Shown: one piece after another, positions 12,901 through 25,994 of the stretch
How the letters are laid out: each line of letters opens with the position of its first letter
Position numbering within the stretch: the first letter of the stretch is position 1
DNA from: Eretmocerus hayati
Lineage: Eukaryota; Arthropoda; Insecta; Hymenoptera; Aphelinidae
DNA: 64,000 nucleotides
NCBI GenBank assembly: GCA_029851415.1
Contig: CM056743.1
Coordinates: 26,512,905-26,576,904 of the forward strand
Reading direction: 5' to 3'
Program-made: the position numbers and the translations under genes
The notes under the pieces: model-generated
What the model was told of the DNA's origin: nothing
What the model saw: only the letters and a program-made list of their open reading frames with translations
Databases searched by the model: none

Positions 12901-13679
12901 TTCGAGATTTTTTTTTTTGGGATGCATTGGGGGATGAAGGATTAATTGGAGCATAAATTGATTAATAGAAGTTTTCGATCTGTTTGTTGCTATTCATGAA
13001 ACTGGAGTCGCAGAGTTAATAAGATTCATCACACTGGGTACCGAGAATATAAAAATTGCGTGACATGATTTGGGAATTTTAGAATGTTGCGATAATTAAA
13101 ATGTACATGAAATATCATCGAGCCATCAAACAATCATCATCTCATCGGGTCACATTTGCACGAACAAATCTTTACTTTCATTATCAAAAGTTACTTCTGC
13201 TTGATAACTTTTTACAAGAATCAGAGCCCATCTCCCAATCCTGAGCGAATCCAAATCATCTTCAGTGAAAGGACCTTCCCGAATCTTCACTCACCTCAGC
13301 GATCAAGCAGTGAATTTCAATATCATACAACCACTATCCTATATTCAAATTTGACTCCATGATAGTTGTCCATCTCTAAAGGACACCACCAATTATGTAT
13401 AACCTCTCTCAAATCCATTACAAACCACCCAATGCCAACCGTGACAACAAGATTGCATCACAACACCACGAATCCAAATTCAAGAATACAATACCAAAGT
13501 ACATCGAAAACGCGAATCTACCATTTTGTCAAAGAGTCATCAACCCCTCCGACGTTGCCAATCTACAAACTAGAGACTAATACACACAACTACACGAAAG
13601 CTTCATTCGTGTATAGCTTTACGCGCGAGTGATGCTTTCGTGGCGCGGTGCATTATTCTGATTGCGACTATATACTACT
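9961..13679. other. 3.7-kb stretch without a supported gene
   Basis: Contains G- and C-homopolymer tracts at about 11263-11288 and 11669-11681, the latter followed by a short CA run. Moderately long open frames at 10858-11244 (minus) and 12318-12653 (plus) lack any recognised motif. No repeat family copy was detected. Confidence 0.5.
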
Positions 13680-13706
13680 ACGACGACGACGACGACGACG
13701 ACGACG
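13680..13706. repeat. (CGA)n trinucleotide microsatellite
   Basis: Nine CGA/ACG units. It encodes poly-Arg in one frame, which produces a spurious open frame. Similar shorter CGA/GAC tracts recur at about 19508, 32236, 34848, 35195 and 48120. Confidence 0.95.
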
Positions 13707-15468
13707 GGAGTTGGCTGTTGATGCCACGACGGCAAACGTTAATTCGCTAATGTGTTTTGCCTCGCACCCGAGACTCCTCTTCTTCACTCTCTCTGATGCA
13801 CTCACATGTGTCGGGTTTCCTCAACGCTTCGAAGCACACACGAGCGCCATCTATGTAGATATATATAGTAAATATACGCGATGCGCATTTAGATCCCTCG
13901 TATAAGATCTTACTCTCGAGATAATGCGCTGATGATACTGCTGTGACTATGTTGTTGTGTATTTGTTCGATGCACGCTACTTATTTACTTGCAAGTTTCG
14001 TGTCTATGTATGCGGAACAAAGTCGACATGGTGAGTCGTCTTGAACTGGGGCTGCTGATTTTCGTATGTTGTGTGTACGCATGACCTGGTTATGCAAGAA
14101 GATTTTTGCAGTAGTAATTTGATTGTTGGTTTAATATGCCTGGATGATCTAAAGTTGGTCCCTTGAGGATGGTTGCACTTTGAGGTTATGATGAAGTTGA
14201 ACATTGTTTGGAATTTTCGTTGATTGCAAGGCTGCCATTGAACACCTTTGAAGCTTAGAAATCTCCGAAAGTATATTCAGGTAGTTCATATAATCGATCA
14301 GAACACTTGAATTATCAACTACATCAATTGGTCCAAAATTGCCTTGGACACTTTCTGTCGCGCCCAGCGATAGAGATCGCTTAATCATTCATGAATTTCA
14401 CTACTTCATCAGATATCATTCTACCATGAAATTAATTTGAGATATTCATCATCCCTATGTGTGACGTGTAATGATTAATTTGACATAATCCCTAATCTAT
14501 GGTGTCATCCCGATCTTATCATGTTGTCATCCTCATCTTATCATCAGTGAACTCATTCGGTTCATCAGCGTCGTCTATTAACTCATCGATAGTTTTAATA
14601 GTCTTTTTGGTGATGAATCCTCCTCATTCATCAGTGAAACCATATTTATGAATGAACTAGTGACACTCTGCATTGTAAATTATCTGATCATCAACGAATT
14701 CCATTAGTTGTACAGCAAAATTCACAAGCTGATCAATTTATTTGCTGATTTGTGAGTAAACTTTGTTCATTTAATGATGGCCCTTATCAGTAATTTCCGC
14801 TGATCAACTTAGAAGTGACCATCAATCCTCTGGCTACAGTCACTGATTGTTGATGGGTTCCACCTAGTCATCGATACCATTTTTCATCTCATCAGTGATT
14901 ATGCTCGCATAGACAAGCCCTACACATTCCTCAGGTACGTTAGACATTGATCAGAGTGGCATTCGCATAGTTGTTTATGATACATACTACTATTTACCAA
15001 CATTGACCTCTTCATACTTTGTATTCACTGGTCAGTATCATTGACCTTCATCAATCCCGCAAATTCTTCACTAACATCTTGATGACTAACGATATCATCA
15101 ATAGTTCCCGACTATCTATTGATGCCACTGAATCTGTGTTTCCCCAAAATCTTGCTCGTTTTCTGTGTACAGTCAACATCACCTGTCACTTTTTCTTCCA
15201 TAGAACAATCCTTGGCTTTCATTAAACCAGCATCAATGACCTTCACTGATCAGAGAACCTCAACTCACTCATTTTGCCCTACGAGGAACTCATCGCAGAA
15301 ATTCTCGGTTGACTTGGCAGATACAAGCCGCAAACGCGTCAATTATGGAACAATGAAATAGTTGGAGCACCGTAGAGGAGATTCTGAAGAGGACTTTGGG
15401 GGTGGCAAACGCGACTGACTAAGCATCAGACGTACGCGCGAAAGGCAAGCATAAAGCTACAGCATTAC
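13707..15468. other. Stretch rich in CATCA and CAGTGA words, no supported gene
   Basis: From about 14390 to 15260 words such as ATCAGTGA, TCACTGA, CATCAATGA and TGATCA recur without a clear period. They resemble the TTCAGTG words of the foldback at 15871-16370, so this could be a very old degenerate relative, but no arms could be aligned. No convincing open frame. Confidence 0.4.
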
Positions 15469-15490
15469 AGAGAGAGAGAGAGAGAGAGAG
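15469..15490. repeat. (AG)n microsatellite
   Basis: Eleven AG units on the plus strand, in a locally CG-containing context. Confidence 0.95.
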
Positions 15491-15870
15491 TAGCAGCCAC
15501 TGTCATGCTCCTGCTCTGCTACTACAGAAGAGGAGAATAGTGCCGAGCGGTGCCAACTTCTCGCGCCAACTTGCTACTTGTTTCGCCCAGAGTTAACTAG
15601 CTAACTTCACAGCAATCTAGAATGTCCTCTTTGCTCCCTTTATTCATGGTATACATCCTCTCTTGCTCTCTATGACGCTTCTCGCATGACTGAAACGGTC
15701 GTAATACAGACGCCTCGAGTGGTGCTTACAACGAAGCTTCGCTCGACTGGTTCATATCAAAAACGACTTCGAAAGTGTAAGTGATCCGTGTATAAGCATG
15801 TGCTCAGCGACAAAGAGTCAACGAGCATCGAATCATGTCAAGCGTCACAAAGATATAGATCACACTCTCT

Positions 15871-16370
15871 CCGTGTCAATCAGTGGAAAGTCACTGAACT
15901 TCAGTGTATTTCGAATCAACTCTGACTCATGACTTCAGTGGGATGGCTGAAACTTGAGTGACCTTGGGGGTCTGTCGAATCCTCATCAATAAAGTTTCAG
16001 TGAGCATAACGGATGAATCAGTGAGACAGTCCACTGAAATTTCAGTGCTTCGAAGATCCCGGACTGAAGTCTCCGTGGCTCACTGGCGGATGAGTGGGCA
16101 CCGCTGAATGACAGGGGTGCCCACTGGAACTTTAGCAAATACGATTCGCCAGGATCTTTAATCCAATGAAATTCTAGTGAATTGCCTCACTGAAGCATTA
16201 GTGATGCTCACTGAAACTCGTCCCTCGAGGTCACTGAAATTCCAGCCTCCCCACTGATGACTTCAGTATATACTAACTATAATTCCAATATAGATTTACA
16301 CTGAAGTCATCAATGAAAGTTGATCCGGTATACACTGAAGTTCAGTGACTTCTCACTGATTGACTTGGCG
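15871..16370. mobile_element. TTCAGTG-rich foldback element, copy 1
   Basis: The left arm contains TCAATCAGTGGAAAGTCACT and the right arm, reversed, TCAATCAGTGAGAAGTCACT. Both continue with GAACTTCAGTGTA. Between the arms TTCAGTG or CACTGAA-type words occur many times in both orientations over 500 bp. A relative with better preserved arms of about 75 bp is at 61427-61954. No transposase frame was found. Confidence 0.7.
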
Positions 16371-16436
16371 GAAAGAGCATTTTACATGGTTTGACTTCAG
16401 AACTTTGATGATCAACATAACAAACATGAGAATGTT

Positions 16437-16685
16437 ATGAAGAAGATGATGTCTTTGATAAATATAGTATACAATTGTTATAAGCCTAGTCCAAGAGTCC
16501 TTCTCAATCACGAGTTAGATGTCTGTCATAGACAGGTTAAAATGATCCGAGATTATTCTATGATGGCAGCATTACTCACCAGACTGGCAAATCTCAAGTA
16601 TCGCACTGATTACAAAGTCGTCAATCTTAGGAGAAACTTAATGGATAAAATTGAGAAAGAGGTTTCAAGTTTCACACAGCCATAA
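16437..16685 (+). CDS. Short open frame, unrecognised, doubtful
   Basis: An 82-codon frame opens with ATG about 70 bp after the TTCAGTG foldback ends. The predicted product is basic and looks helical, with a Lys/Arg/Leu-rich second half (residues about 35-78) and no signal peptide or membrane segment. I recognise no family. Length and composition are compatible with chance. It is listed because its amino-acid mix is more protein-like than most short frames here. It might be an exon relic. No promoter, splice or polyadenylation evidence could be tied to it. Confidence 0.12.
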   Translation: MKKMMSLINIVYNCYKPSPRVLLNHELDVCHRQVKMIRDYSMMAALLTRLANLKYRTDYKVVNLRRNLMDKIEKEVSSFTQP

Positions 16686-16689
16686 TCTA

Positions 16690-19600
16690 AATAATCCCCC
16701 AGATATATGGAACTTTCCAACCCACATCCCAAACAGGATTGCATAAGCAACATTGTTCACTGAACAAGCAGGCCTTAGCACGCACCACTAGCGACAATCA
16801 TTCCATGTGGGCCAAGTCGGTAGCGTAGCACATCTCCATGAAATCTCTCTCGCGCCATATTCTCAATTATACGAAGAGGCAGCCCAGGATTATATGGGGC
16901 ATGATCGTTTCCCATTAACTGCGTAGTTCACCCAGTAACAGAAGGCAGCATCAGCAGCAATCTCATCGAGTAAATCTGACGAGAGAGAGAGACACACACA
17001 ATTCCCACTCACCGGAATCGCATCAGCATTCAGCTCTTGCAATCGACTGTATAACGCCGACGCTCTGCCGCCGCAATTAGAAACTCAACCACCCAGAGAC
17101 GTAGAGTAGACTGCAACCCGGCGTCAAACCACCCATAATCGGCACTTACATCGAGCCGCAAAGCACGGAAACCATCATCGTGGCACAGAATACAATCAAT
17201 CGGCTTCAATGCACACGCATAGCGTACAAAATATGTCTGCGAATTTGATCGCTTGTGAGAAATTATGACTGGTGGCGCGCTCTAGCGGAAGGCGTAAGAA
17301 GCTTCCGTTATAATTTCGGGAGAATTTGACAGCAGCCGACGTAATGTGAAACTTATCATGTCACACGCATCGGTTGATACCCAAATTGCATATCGTCAAG
17401 CTTCTGATAGTAGTCGTAGACTTTATATATTATACAGTGTATTAGGTACAGGATGATGGTACCCCATTATAGAGGGTCAGAATTTTGGAGGAAGACTATC
17501 AGTGGCGTTCACCGAGCGATAAAAGAGTGATCATTGTAGACATACATGGATATGCGTATATGTATGTGTGCATCATGGGCGTATGCCAATAATAGCGTGT
17601 CGAGCTACGGGCGGCGGCGTCGTTTCGGGATATAGACCGCTCAGACGGCCGGCAGATCGCGATAATCTGCCGAGCCATACAATCCGCCCCATGTGTAGCC
17701 GATAAGCTCGCCCCTCGGATAAACCAAAAGCTCGCGTATACACGCCCCCCTCAACAAGAACGCTAAACAGCTCGTTGCCCCCTTTTACTTTTGGCTTTTG
17801 GGTACTTTATTCATGGGCGTATAGCCCACACATAGACAGCTGGTGCATCACCGAACATCATATATCTTTTTTTATTATCCAACCCCTTCATTCATTCTAT
17901 CATCGGATGTCTCTGTTTATACGGATGGTCGCATTCGGATGATATCTTTTGTTGATGACTTGGAGCATAGATACATGAGTTTGATTAATCGGAGATATGT
18001 ATGTGACACGTGATATTTAGTTGTAAGCTGGGCAGAGATTTTTGGCTTTGTGACTCATATGGATTTGACAAAGTATTATAAGGATGATTGAGAGCTTGAT
18101 TCATTCATTCGTGACTTATGAGATGTCAGAGTGAATGGGATCAATGGGCTTTAGGAGTGTTTTGATGGCTGTGAAATGATGTCATGAAAGCTTTGTGCAC
18201 TTTATGCATTGGGACCTTCCATTCATCAAAACTACAAATTGAGTCCATGTCACATGTTATCACCAAATTAAGTTGGAGCTTTGAGGATTGTTTAAGCTGT
18301 TACGAGTGATCATCCAAACATAAAAGGAGTCCTTCGTGTAGCGTGTCTATTCTATTGGGATGATTACAGATCTTGAGTGGATGATTCCGAGTTTTTAGAC
18401 GACTAGACTGGCCTCTCAAGAATCGATTAATCGAAAGATTACAGTATTTGATGGGTTCATCAATCATCACCACATTTCATCATGTTCGATGTTGGTACAT
18501 CTTCTGATAAGTTGCGATGGATTTGATGAGAACTTTCAAGTAAGTGATTGGTCAAGATGGACGAAATTTGTTCAAGAATCACGTGCAAGTTCGATGAGTA
18601 GTCTATTCGTCATTACGATCAGAACCTGTCAAGAATTTCTCAAAATTTGAATTTTCCTTTCTCTAAATGAATTATTCGTCATTATTTCAGTATTGGTTAT
18701 GATTCCCACTTTCGTGCTAATCTAAGTAAGCAGGTTCGTGAGAATTCTCAAGGTACTGCATGAATTGTTTAAAGATACTGTGTAGCACATTCAATATGGA
18801 GATTCCAATTACCAACGATGAAGCTCACAAGACTAATAAAAAATTCAGAGGCCGCTAAAACGTAACAAAAGCTCGATATCAATTTCATTATTATTTCATA
18901 AGTACGATTATGACCCCTGGAAGTATAATCGCTTTTCCTTTACGCTATGGCCATAAGAAGCACTTTTACCCAAGAAATCATCCTCTTTTTACGATAACAA
19001 GCGCTGCTCTCATCAAGATCGCCTCATCATATTCGCAATATTCTCACATAGCTGTAACGTTGTCTGTTACAAGAGACTTGATTAATACTACGCACCGTAA
19101 GAGGATTTCATATCTCCCACGTGGCCATAACAAAAAAAGCACCAATCAGTACAGATTTATTCTTTAATGATGCAATCAAACCGGATCATACTCATCGTTA
19201 CCTTCTAAATTGAAAAGAACCCTCTGATGTGAAGAAAGAAGCATTCATATAATCGAAAAGTGAAATTCTACCTTCTGTGAGAAAATTTGCTAACACAAGT
19301 ACGATATAGTATTATGTATAGAGCATCGAATAAACGCATACTTGAAAATCCAAGCAAAAGTTAGGGAAAGGTGGAAAAGACGTTTATACCAGATAATTTC
19401 ACGTCGTCGCGCGTCTACGTTCCGTCTGCTACATAATACCACCACGCAAGACATCGTCGTTTCATTCTCTCTCACTCGACGCGTCAGTCCAAAATTCATC
19501 TTCGTCTACTCCGACGACGACGAAAATCGTGAGGTTGAGTTTAGTTTAGTAGTAGAGGGCCAATGTCGACGTCATTGCATTGCGATGAATTTCGAAGCGA

Positions 19601-20506
19601 GAAAGCTCATATAGCATTGTACATACAGAATATAAAGAGAAATATATAGATGCTTCTGGGGTCCCGTCTCGTCGAATACATTTTGCTCTACTCGATTTTA
19701 CGAGCTTGGAAAACTCAACGAAAGAAGACGACGACGATGCCGACTCTCGATGTTTGGGTTTTTTTGGTGGTGCAGTATATAGGTAGCATTTCTACGATTT
19801 GTATTCCCTGATGTTGGGATGTGCGTGACTCTCACTCTCGTCGAAAAACGTTCTTCTATGCATTGCGAAGATAGATTTGCAATGAGGTTGTGTATGTACA
19901 ATATATGTATGTAGATGTGTGGGAAAAGGCGAGACGAGAGAGGGATTTGGTTTAAAATTCCATATCACGTATTTTTCATTCGTCCGTCTGGGCTATTTTT
20001 TTTTCTTTCTTTTTGCTAAATCATCAGTGTGTGATTTATGAGTTTGATCCTTCAATGCAACAATTTCAATGTCAAGATTCTCTGTTTGATTTATTGAGGC
20101 TTCTTGTTTTCATTCACGATTAGATGAAATCATTGGATGATGTTTCAAATTTTTCCATGTTTCCATAATTCTTGTTACCTGAATTAAATTTTTAATTCTC
20201 AAATTTTGACATTCTTAATGAGATTGCAATTGTTATTATGACATTGAAATCATGCTATTTGTATAATTGGAATTCCAGACTGGTAATAGGAACAAGTTTT
20301 GAGTTTTAAATATTATTTCATCTGAGAGCCGGCAGGTCTATTTGTTATCAACTCGTACAATGACACAAAAACTCATCAATCTTCAAATAATGAATTTGAC
20401 TCCATCTAATTCCTGGTATAATCAAGTTACTTCCTAGACAGAAGTGAATTCGCAATTGTACACCTCACTTCCCATTCGATTTCAACAAATTTCCTGCAAG
20501 GAATAG
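16690..20506. other. 3.8-kb stretch without a supported gene
   Basis: A CpG-richer patch lies at about 17590-17770 and includes the small hairpin GGCAGATCGCGATAATCTGCC-like core near 17650. CGA-rich sequence occurs near 19508. The rest is AT-rich with short overlapping open frames on both strands. No RNA gene or repeat family copy recognised. Confidence 0.5.
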
Positions 20507-20610
20507 TATATTGTTGCTCTGGGCGCTAGGACAATTCATTCTCCGAGCGAAGCGAGTGGAATAGGTCCTTCGCGTCTGAAATGGACCTGCGAGAACAGGG
20601 CAGTTATTAT
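20507..20610. repeat. Imperfect foldback with CGAGCGAAGCGAG centre
   Basis: Outer arms TATTGTTGCTCTGGGCGC and, reversed from the right, TAATAACTGCCCTG are partly complementary. Inside, GGACAATTCATTC and GAATAGGTCC flank a CGAGCGAAGCGAG palindrome. Probably a small decayed MITE. Confidence 0.45.
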
Positions 20611-21233
20611 TTTCCGTCATGAAAACCCTAAAAGCGCGGTTGAAGGCAGCATTTTTAGGTTAGAATGATGGAGATGAAGGTTATAATACTTTGAAGATGT
20701 TCAGAAACTCAGCACACGAGCATGCAGTCAATCCCAAGTCAAACTCAAATGAGAAAAATCTCTACTATATACCAAAAGAAATCCTCACCCACAGCTTGCG
20801 GTAGTGTCTTACTGTTACATCTCAGAATCGTTTTGAGTCTGTCAGTCAAAAAAGAAAAACATCTCCTTTTCTCGGTTTCAGGGAAACTTCATGATGTTAA
20901 GATCATTTGCATTCAATCAAGGTTCATCGTTTGAGAATGAGGCAAATTTTATCTTATCCCGAAAACTGCAACCATGTTGTGATGCACGAACTATGTTTTG
21001 TTGTGAAAACATCCAAGATTGACAAGTCAATCGTGGTACAGACTATTTTGTCTACGATTGAAATTTGCGGATGTCCATGAGTGGTATAAATCTTAATCAT
21101 GAATCTATTTTAAGGAATACAAGCAATTCTTTGGTCATCACTCGCGAATTTAGAAGTATAAATCTAACCTCTTCATTAAGCATAACAAACATGCATCGGT
21201 AAGACTAAGCGTTCTAAAATTCAGTCATGAATA

Positions 21234-21491
21234 AGGGTGATAATAGACAACCCGCCACGACGTAATTCTTACGACACGTTATCGCACGGCATGGCCCGAC
21301 ACGACTCGCGAGTCATTATTCGGCTGAGCCCATTCACCAATGGGATTGATAGCATCAGTCATGGATTATGAAAATGAATCAAATCCACCGACAGTTAAGC
21401 TCACCCAAATGAATTACGAGTCGTGTCGGGCCATGTCGTGCGATGTCGTGTCGCGAAAATTGCGTCGTGGCGAGTTGTCTGTCATCATCCT
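21234..21491. mobile_element. GGGTGATGACAGACAACCC MITE, copy 1
   Basis: One of three related elements (with 39970-40182 and 61506-61760). Ends are AGGGTGATAATAGACAACCC and, reversed, AGGATGATGACAGACAAC. Subterminal CGCCACGACG and CGACACGAC-type words occur in both arms, and the element folds back over most of its length. TAA on the left and TCA on the right may be a decayed 3-bp target duplication. Confidence 0.8.
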
Positions 21492-22434
21492 CATGCTTCC
21501 TGTAAGATCGAATCCCGCTTCAGATGCAGCGCTCATTCATTTCGAAGATTTTTCATCTCAAGTTTGTTGCATCTTTCTCTAAGCACGAAATCAATCTGAG
21601 AGTCATTCAATTCCATTGGGAATCGTGTTATTCCAACAAAGAACAACTGATTGAATAATCGCAATTTCACAAATCAATGGGGAGAAGAACAAAGATTGCT
21701 CCCTAATAAAGAATCTCAAAGACTCTAAGAAAGACTGAGAATCAATATTATTTGATATTCCAATCAACACAGAGCACCAACTTGTTCGCAAAACTTCAAG
21801 ATTGAATTCTTTCTTTCAAACAGCCTGTCGAAACAAAGTCTGGCGTAACAAACTATTCAACGCTGCGATTGAAAAGATAAAGAGTTACCCTCATCATCAC
21901 TGCTCACCTTTCCAATGAAAGAAAAAATAATACAGAATCGTCACAACTGTCTGAACACTGTTATTCTGAAATATCGAATGCCTCTCAATAGTATCTTTCG
22001 TCCAATCCCCACAGAAGAAAAAATTCCTTAAAAAAAACAACAAAAAGAGCAAGTATCTCTCACGCTCGACTAAGAATTAACTTTTTTCCCACTCCTTCTC
22101 CTACTTCTCGCCCGTAGCGTTTTCTGCTCACGCCTTTGCAAGCTTCCTTTCCTTAAAAGAGGGTATAGCAAAGTTCAGTTCGCTGAGGGTTAAAAGTACG
22201 CGAAAAGCGAAAGCTCGCCATTAATCGCGGCTCCATTAGTGATTCAAGGGGTCGACTACTACTACTACTTGTCGTCGCGTTGCGTCGAAAAGAGTTCATC
22301 ACTAATGAATCGTTCAGGTATTCATCATTATTTCATCGCTTCTCATACCTCTTTTTTTTCATCCCTCATATTCTATTGGGCATAATGAAATAGTCACACA
22401 TATATAGCAAACAATAATTATTAGATACCGACAG
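21492..22434. other. Stretch without a supported gene
   Basis: AT-rich sequence with a short (ACT)n run at about 22255-22268. No supported open frame, repeat family copy or RNA gene. Confidence 0.5.
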
Positions 22435-22490
22435 TGGCATAGTGGTAAACGACTCGCTATGCGAACACCAGGATCGTGGGTTCAAATATT
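22435..22490 (+). mobile_element. tRNA-like head, probable SINE fragment
   Basis: TGGCATAGTGG (22435-22445) fits the polymerase III A box and GGGTTCAAAT (22478-22487) fits most of a B box. The spacing of about 32 bp is normal for a tRNA. No acceptor stem pairs, and the T arm is followed directly by an AT-rich tract, so a functional tRNA is unlikely. The head differs from the SINE pair at 9766 and 25995. Confidence 0.5.
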
Positions 22491-24324
22491 ATTACATATT
22501 ATATATATCGACCCTGACACTATTACTACTTTGTAAGTCTGTACATGTGATGGAATACGAAATAATTCTATTCTCTCATGTATGTATAGCATACACTTTG
22601 TATTGATTTTTATTGGTGTTCGATAACGACCATCATTATACATGTGTATGTGTAGTGTATGTATGTGTGTACAAGTTGCAAAAGTAAGTGATGGTCGTGG
22701 TATGTGTCACTCGTCCCTCTTTTCTATACCATCAGACTCTTATATAATCCTCTTGTTAGTCCCGTTCAACAGTTGCCTCTGATACTATTTTACTACAGTG
22801 TAGAGAAGAGACCCCTCTCGTATTCCCTCGAGTTTTTTTCACACCCTCGACTGCTGCTCTTAGACTCTTAAGGTAGACTAGAGAGATGCGGTAGTTTCTA
22901 CAGTATAAGGACGTGAAAATAAGAGTAGAAGAGACCTTCTCTCTCTTGAGAAATGCGTGGAATAAGCTTCTCATTAATGTTAGCAAGATCAGGTGTTGAT
23001 TACGAAAATTTTTTTTTCTACTCTTGAAGGTTACTATAGATATATTAGACTGATTCTGAATATATATTTGGAGATGGGAATTGGGAAAATTGGAGATAGG
23101 ACGATTCAATAGAAAATTGAGGATGAGTGTCATCGAGGATTTATCTTGGATGAATTTATGAAAGTTGGGTGGAAAAAGGGGGAGCAGAGTAGAGAAGTAG
23201 TGATTCTTCTTTGTCATTGAGAGATGGCACTTTTGCAAAGTCTGATAAAGTCGGTACGGATCAAACTGCAGGATTACCGAACGCGAGAAGAGTAAAACGG
23301 AAAGAGTTTTGCGAGAAAGGTACAGTCACCAAGGGATGGTGCGGACGACTTATTGAAATATCTAGTTTCTGAGAGTAGAAACTGAATTGGGTCGTTACAA
23401 ATTTTCATTCGGCAACTTCATTCTTTTGTATCGAGTCAGGTGGAGAAGTGTCTTAATAACCGTAAGAAAACTTCTGATCAAGTTCTTTATGGTAATAATA
23501 AATCTATAGGGTGCATTGGCTATAAAACATTTCCAGCTTTCAGAAAGTGATAGAATCGTCGACGATGACTTTGTTGAAGTGAGTTGACAACGTGATTTGT
23601 GATAGATGTGCAATCCAAAGAATTTTTAGAAGATGAATACTCTATTGCAATTAATGGGAGGAATTCCGAGGTTGCCAAATCGACAGGATACATTTTTTAT
23701 GAGCAGTTCAAATATTGAGAAATTTGAGTTTGTCAAGCCAAATTTAACCTATTACTGATGCATCGAGGTGGCATGGTGAGCTACCAGTCATGTCAAGTAA
23801 AATATTGTCAAGAAGACTATCACTGATATCATTCGAAGAATCGGGTAGTTGCAGAGTTTCTCTAGTTCAGAAAGAGCCTTTTGAAACAGATGATGGAGTT
23901 GTTTCATTCGGACTCGTTTTCAAATAAATTTAAAGTCATCGAAACTTCTCATAATTTTTCAGCCGTGGTTCCCAATTTACGATGATTTCTCAAGGTGTAG
24001 TACTAATCGGATTCTTTCGAATTCATCTAAGCTCCTCAATATCATAGATCCATAATGCTTCTAAATGGTACCAAATCAAATTGAGCTGAGCACCAGTTCC
24101 TCGTTCGTAAATTGTTTTAAGACAATGTAAAAACTGCGTTAGAGCCATTTTTACTCTTTTGGAGCAAGTCTATTTGGAGTAAATTTTTGAGTTATTTTAG
24201 ATGACAGGAAAATCTAATATGGACGAATCTCAAAATATTACCATAAGAAATACACGGGGCCAAGATGGCGGAGTTTCAAAACAGGTTTACTCCCAATTTG
24301 AAAAATCTTCCATAGCATTTGAAG
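22491..24324. other. 1.8-kb stretch without a supported gene
   Basis: AT-rich, with short TA and TG-rich runs at 22500-22660. The minus-strand frame at 22756-23238 (160 codons) has no recognisable motif and is compositionally Ser/Leu/Phe-rich, as expected for AT-rich non-coding sequence. Confidence 0.5.
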
Positions 24325-24652
24325 CACGGTGTTCCTGAACCAACTTTGAATGAATCTGAAGATTCCCCCGCCAAGTTTTGTTTTAAATGGTAGTTCATGG
24401 TGTAAAAAATGATATTCGATTGAAATTAAAACCGCTTATGTGTGGTTTGAAGAAAATCAAAATTTTGAATTTTTTTGGGATGAAAAATTTTTCATTTCTT
24501 TTTCGACATCAAAACTCGTCAACAAATTAAACTCTAATGAATAATATCACCACTTACCATATAAACAACATGAATCATGAACAAAATAGATTTTTCCGGA
24601 AATTGGCAGGAGGGTCTTCAGGTTCATTGAAAGTTGGCTCAGGAACATCGTG
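24325..24652. mobile_element. Foldback element with GAAG 4-bp target duplication
   Basis: Left end CACGGTGTTCCTGAACCAAC; reversed right end CACGATGTTCCTGAGCCAAC. Pairing continues for about 50 bp through CTGAAGA and CCGCCAA-type words. GAAG occurs immediately outside both ends (24321-24324 and 24653-24656), compatible with a 4-bp target-site duplication. The 230-bp core has no coding potential. Confidence 0.72.
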
Positions 24653-24679
24653 GAAGGGTAAATCTCACATTTATATAGA

Positions 24680-24874
24680 ATGAGATCACGTAAGCCGTCT
24701 ATGTTGAATCAATTCAAAAATAAAGATGAAATTGAATTTAAGTCATGGTTACACAAAACATGTCAAATTGACGGATTAGGCATGGCGTACTTTGATGAAA
24801 TGATAAGACTCTGTTATTGGGATTCAATATCACAGATTTTCAATCAAAACTATTCGGCTCGTTTCGAAATATAG
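24680..24874 (+). CDS. Short open frame, unrecognised, doubtful
   Basis: A 64-codon ATG frame starting 27 bp after the GAAG-flanked foldback. The product is charged and aromatic, with WLHK and CYWDS words, and looks more protein-like than neighbouring frames. It matches nothing I recognise. It could be an exon relic or chance. Confidence 0.12.
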   Translation: MRSRKPSMLNQFKNKDEIEFKSWLHKTCQIDGLGMAYFDEMIRLCYWDSISQIFNQNYSARFEI

Positions 24875-25994
24875 ATCAAGTCTATTCAAGTTTCGTCAAT
24901 AATTGCCTCCTGATGGAAAAGCTATGAATTTCGAATTCTCATTGTGATAATTCACCTCATAAAACACAATGAGATATCAAATCAACAATATGAACCAACT
25001 GATCAATTGTACTGTATTTCACACTTTCAACATGCAAGTACATATCGAAGCATCAAAAATCATACACAATTTCACAGCCGCTAGTCCAGAGTAGCTAACG
25101 AACAACGGTCGAATGATCATCGGCTTGCTTCTCAAGAGCAAATAAACTCGCATCATACACCAGCTTCGAGTTTACAACTGGACGATTGCGTAATGATAAT
25201 ACAAATACACCCCCCCCCCTCAACCCCCTCATCACTTCACATACACGTCAGTTGAACGACGGCGGCGGCGTCGGCATTCTTCGAAAGGGGTTATTCCAGA
25301 CAGGGAGGGCATAATACCTCTGGCCCTGTGAGCTTCCGAGCTTGCACATCACGGCCCGTTGAGCTTTCGGTTTCAACAATATATATATATATATCAAATG
25401 TGTGTGTGTATGTGTATGTGTGAGGTAAAAGAGCGATAGCAGGCCATCAGACGAACGATACACAAGCTTTACAAAAAGCTGAGGGGGGGGGGGTGCGAGA
25501 GAAGAGAGAGACGCTAACGCGCTGGCATTATGCGCAACTCATCTGAATAACACCTTGAAAACTGAAATGAAATGCCGCTGCTGCTGTTGCCTTCGCTTTT
25601 GGATGGAGAGATGAACAGGGGGTGTGAAAGGGAAAATGTATAGGGAGAAGATACGGCGTGGAGAGGCGGACAGGCAGACGAGGAGCGAGCACTGATGACG
25701 TGCGAGAGCTTCGTGAATGGAGAGATCCTGCAAGCTTTTTTTTTATAGCGATATGCCGTTTCATTCTGGTATGGGGTTAAATTTTATAAGTATAAGCGTG
25801 TGGGGCTACTGCTGGTGACGAAATTTCATGAGATATGAGTCGGTTTTTTTTGTTTGTTTATTGATTTCGGTAAACGTAAGTGGTGTATCTGAATTCTTCG
25901 GAATAAATAATACTTTTGTCAGATATTTAGCAGTGTTAATTATTTGAGTTTCAGCTGTTTTCGTTGAGATCTGATCCATATCAGGATTGTAGGT
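24875..25994. other. Microsatellite-bearing stretch without a supported gene
   Basis: Contains a C tract at about 25211-25218, a (GGC)n patch at 25260-25270, (TA)n at 25379-25394, TG-rich sequence at 25398-25424 and a G tract near 25484-25492. No supported gene. Overlapping frames on the minus strand at 25528-25764 follow the simple sequence. Confidence 0.55.
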
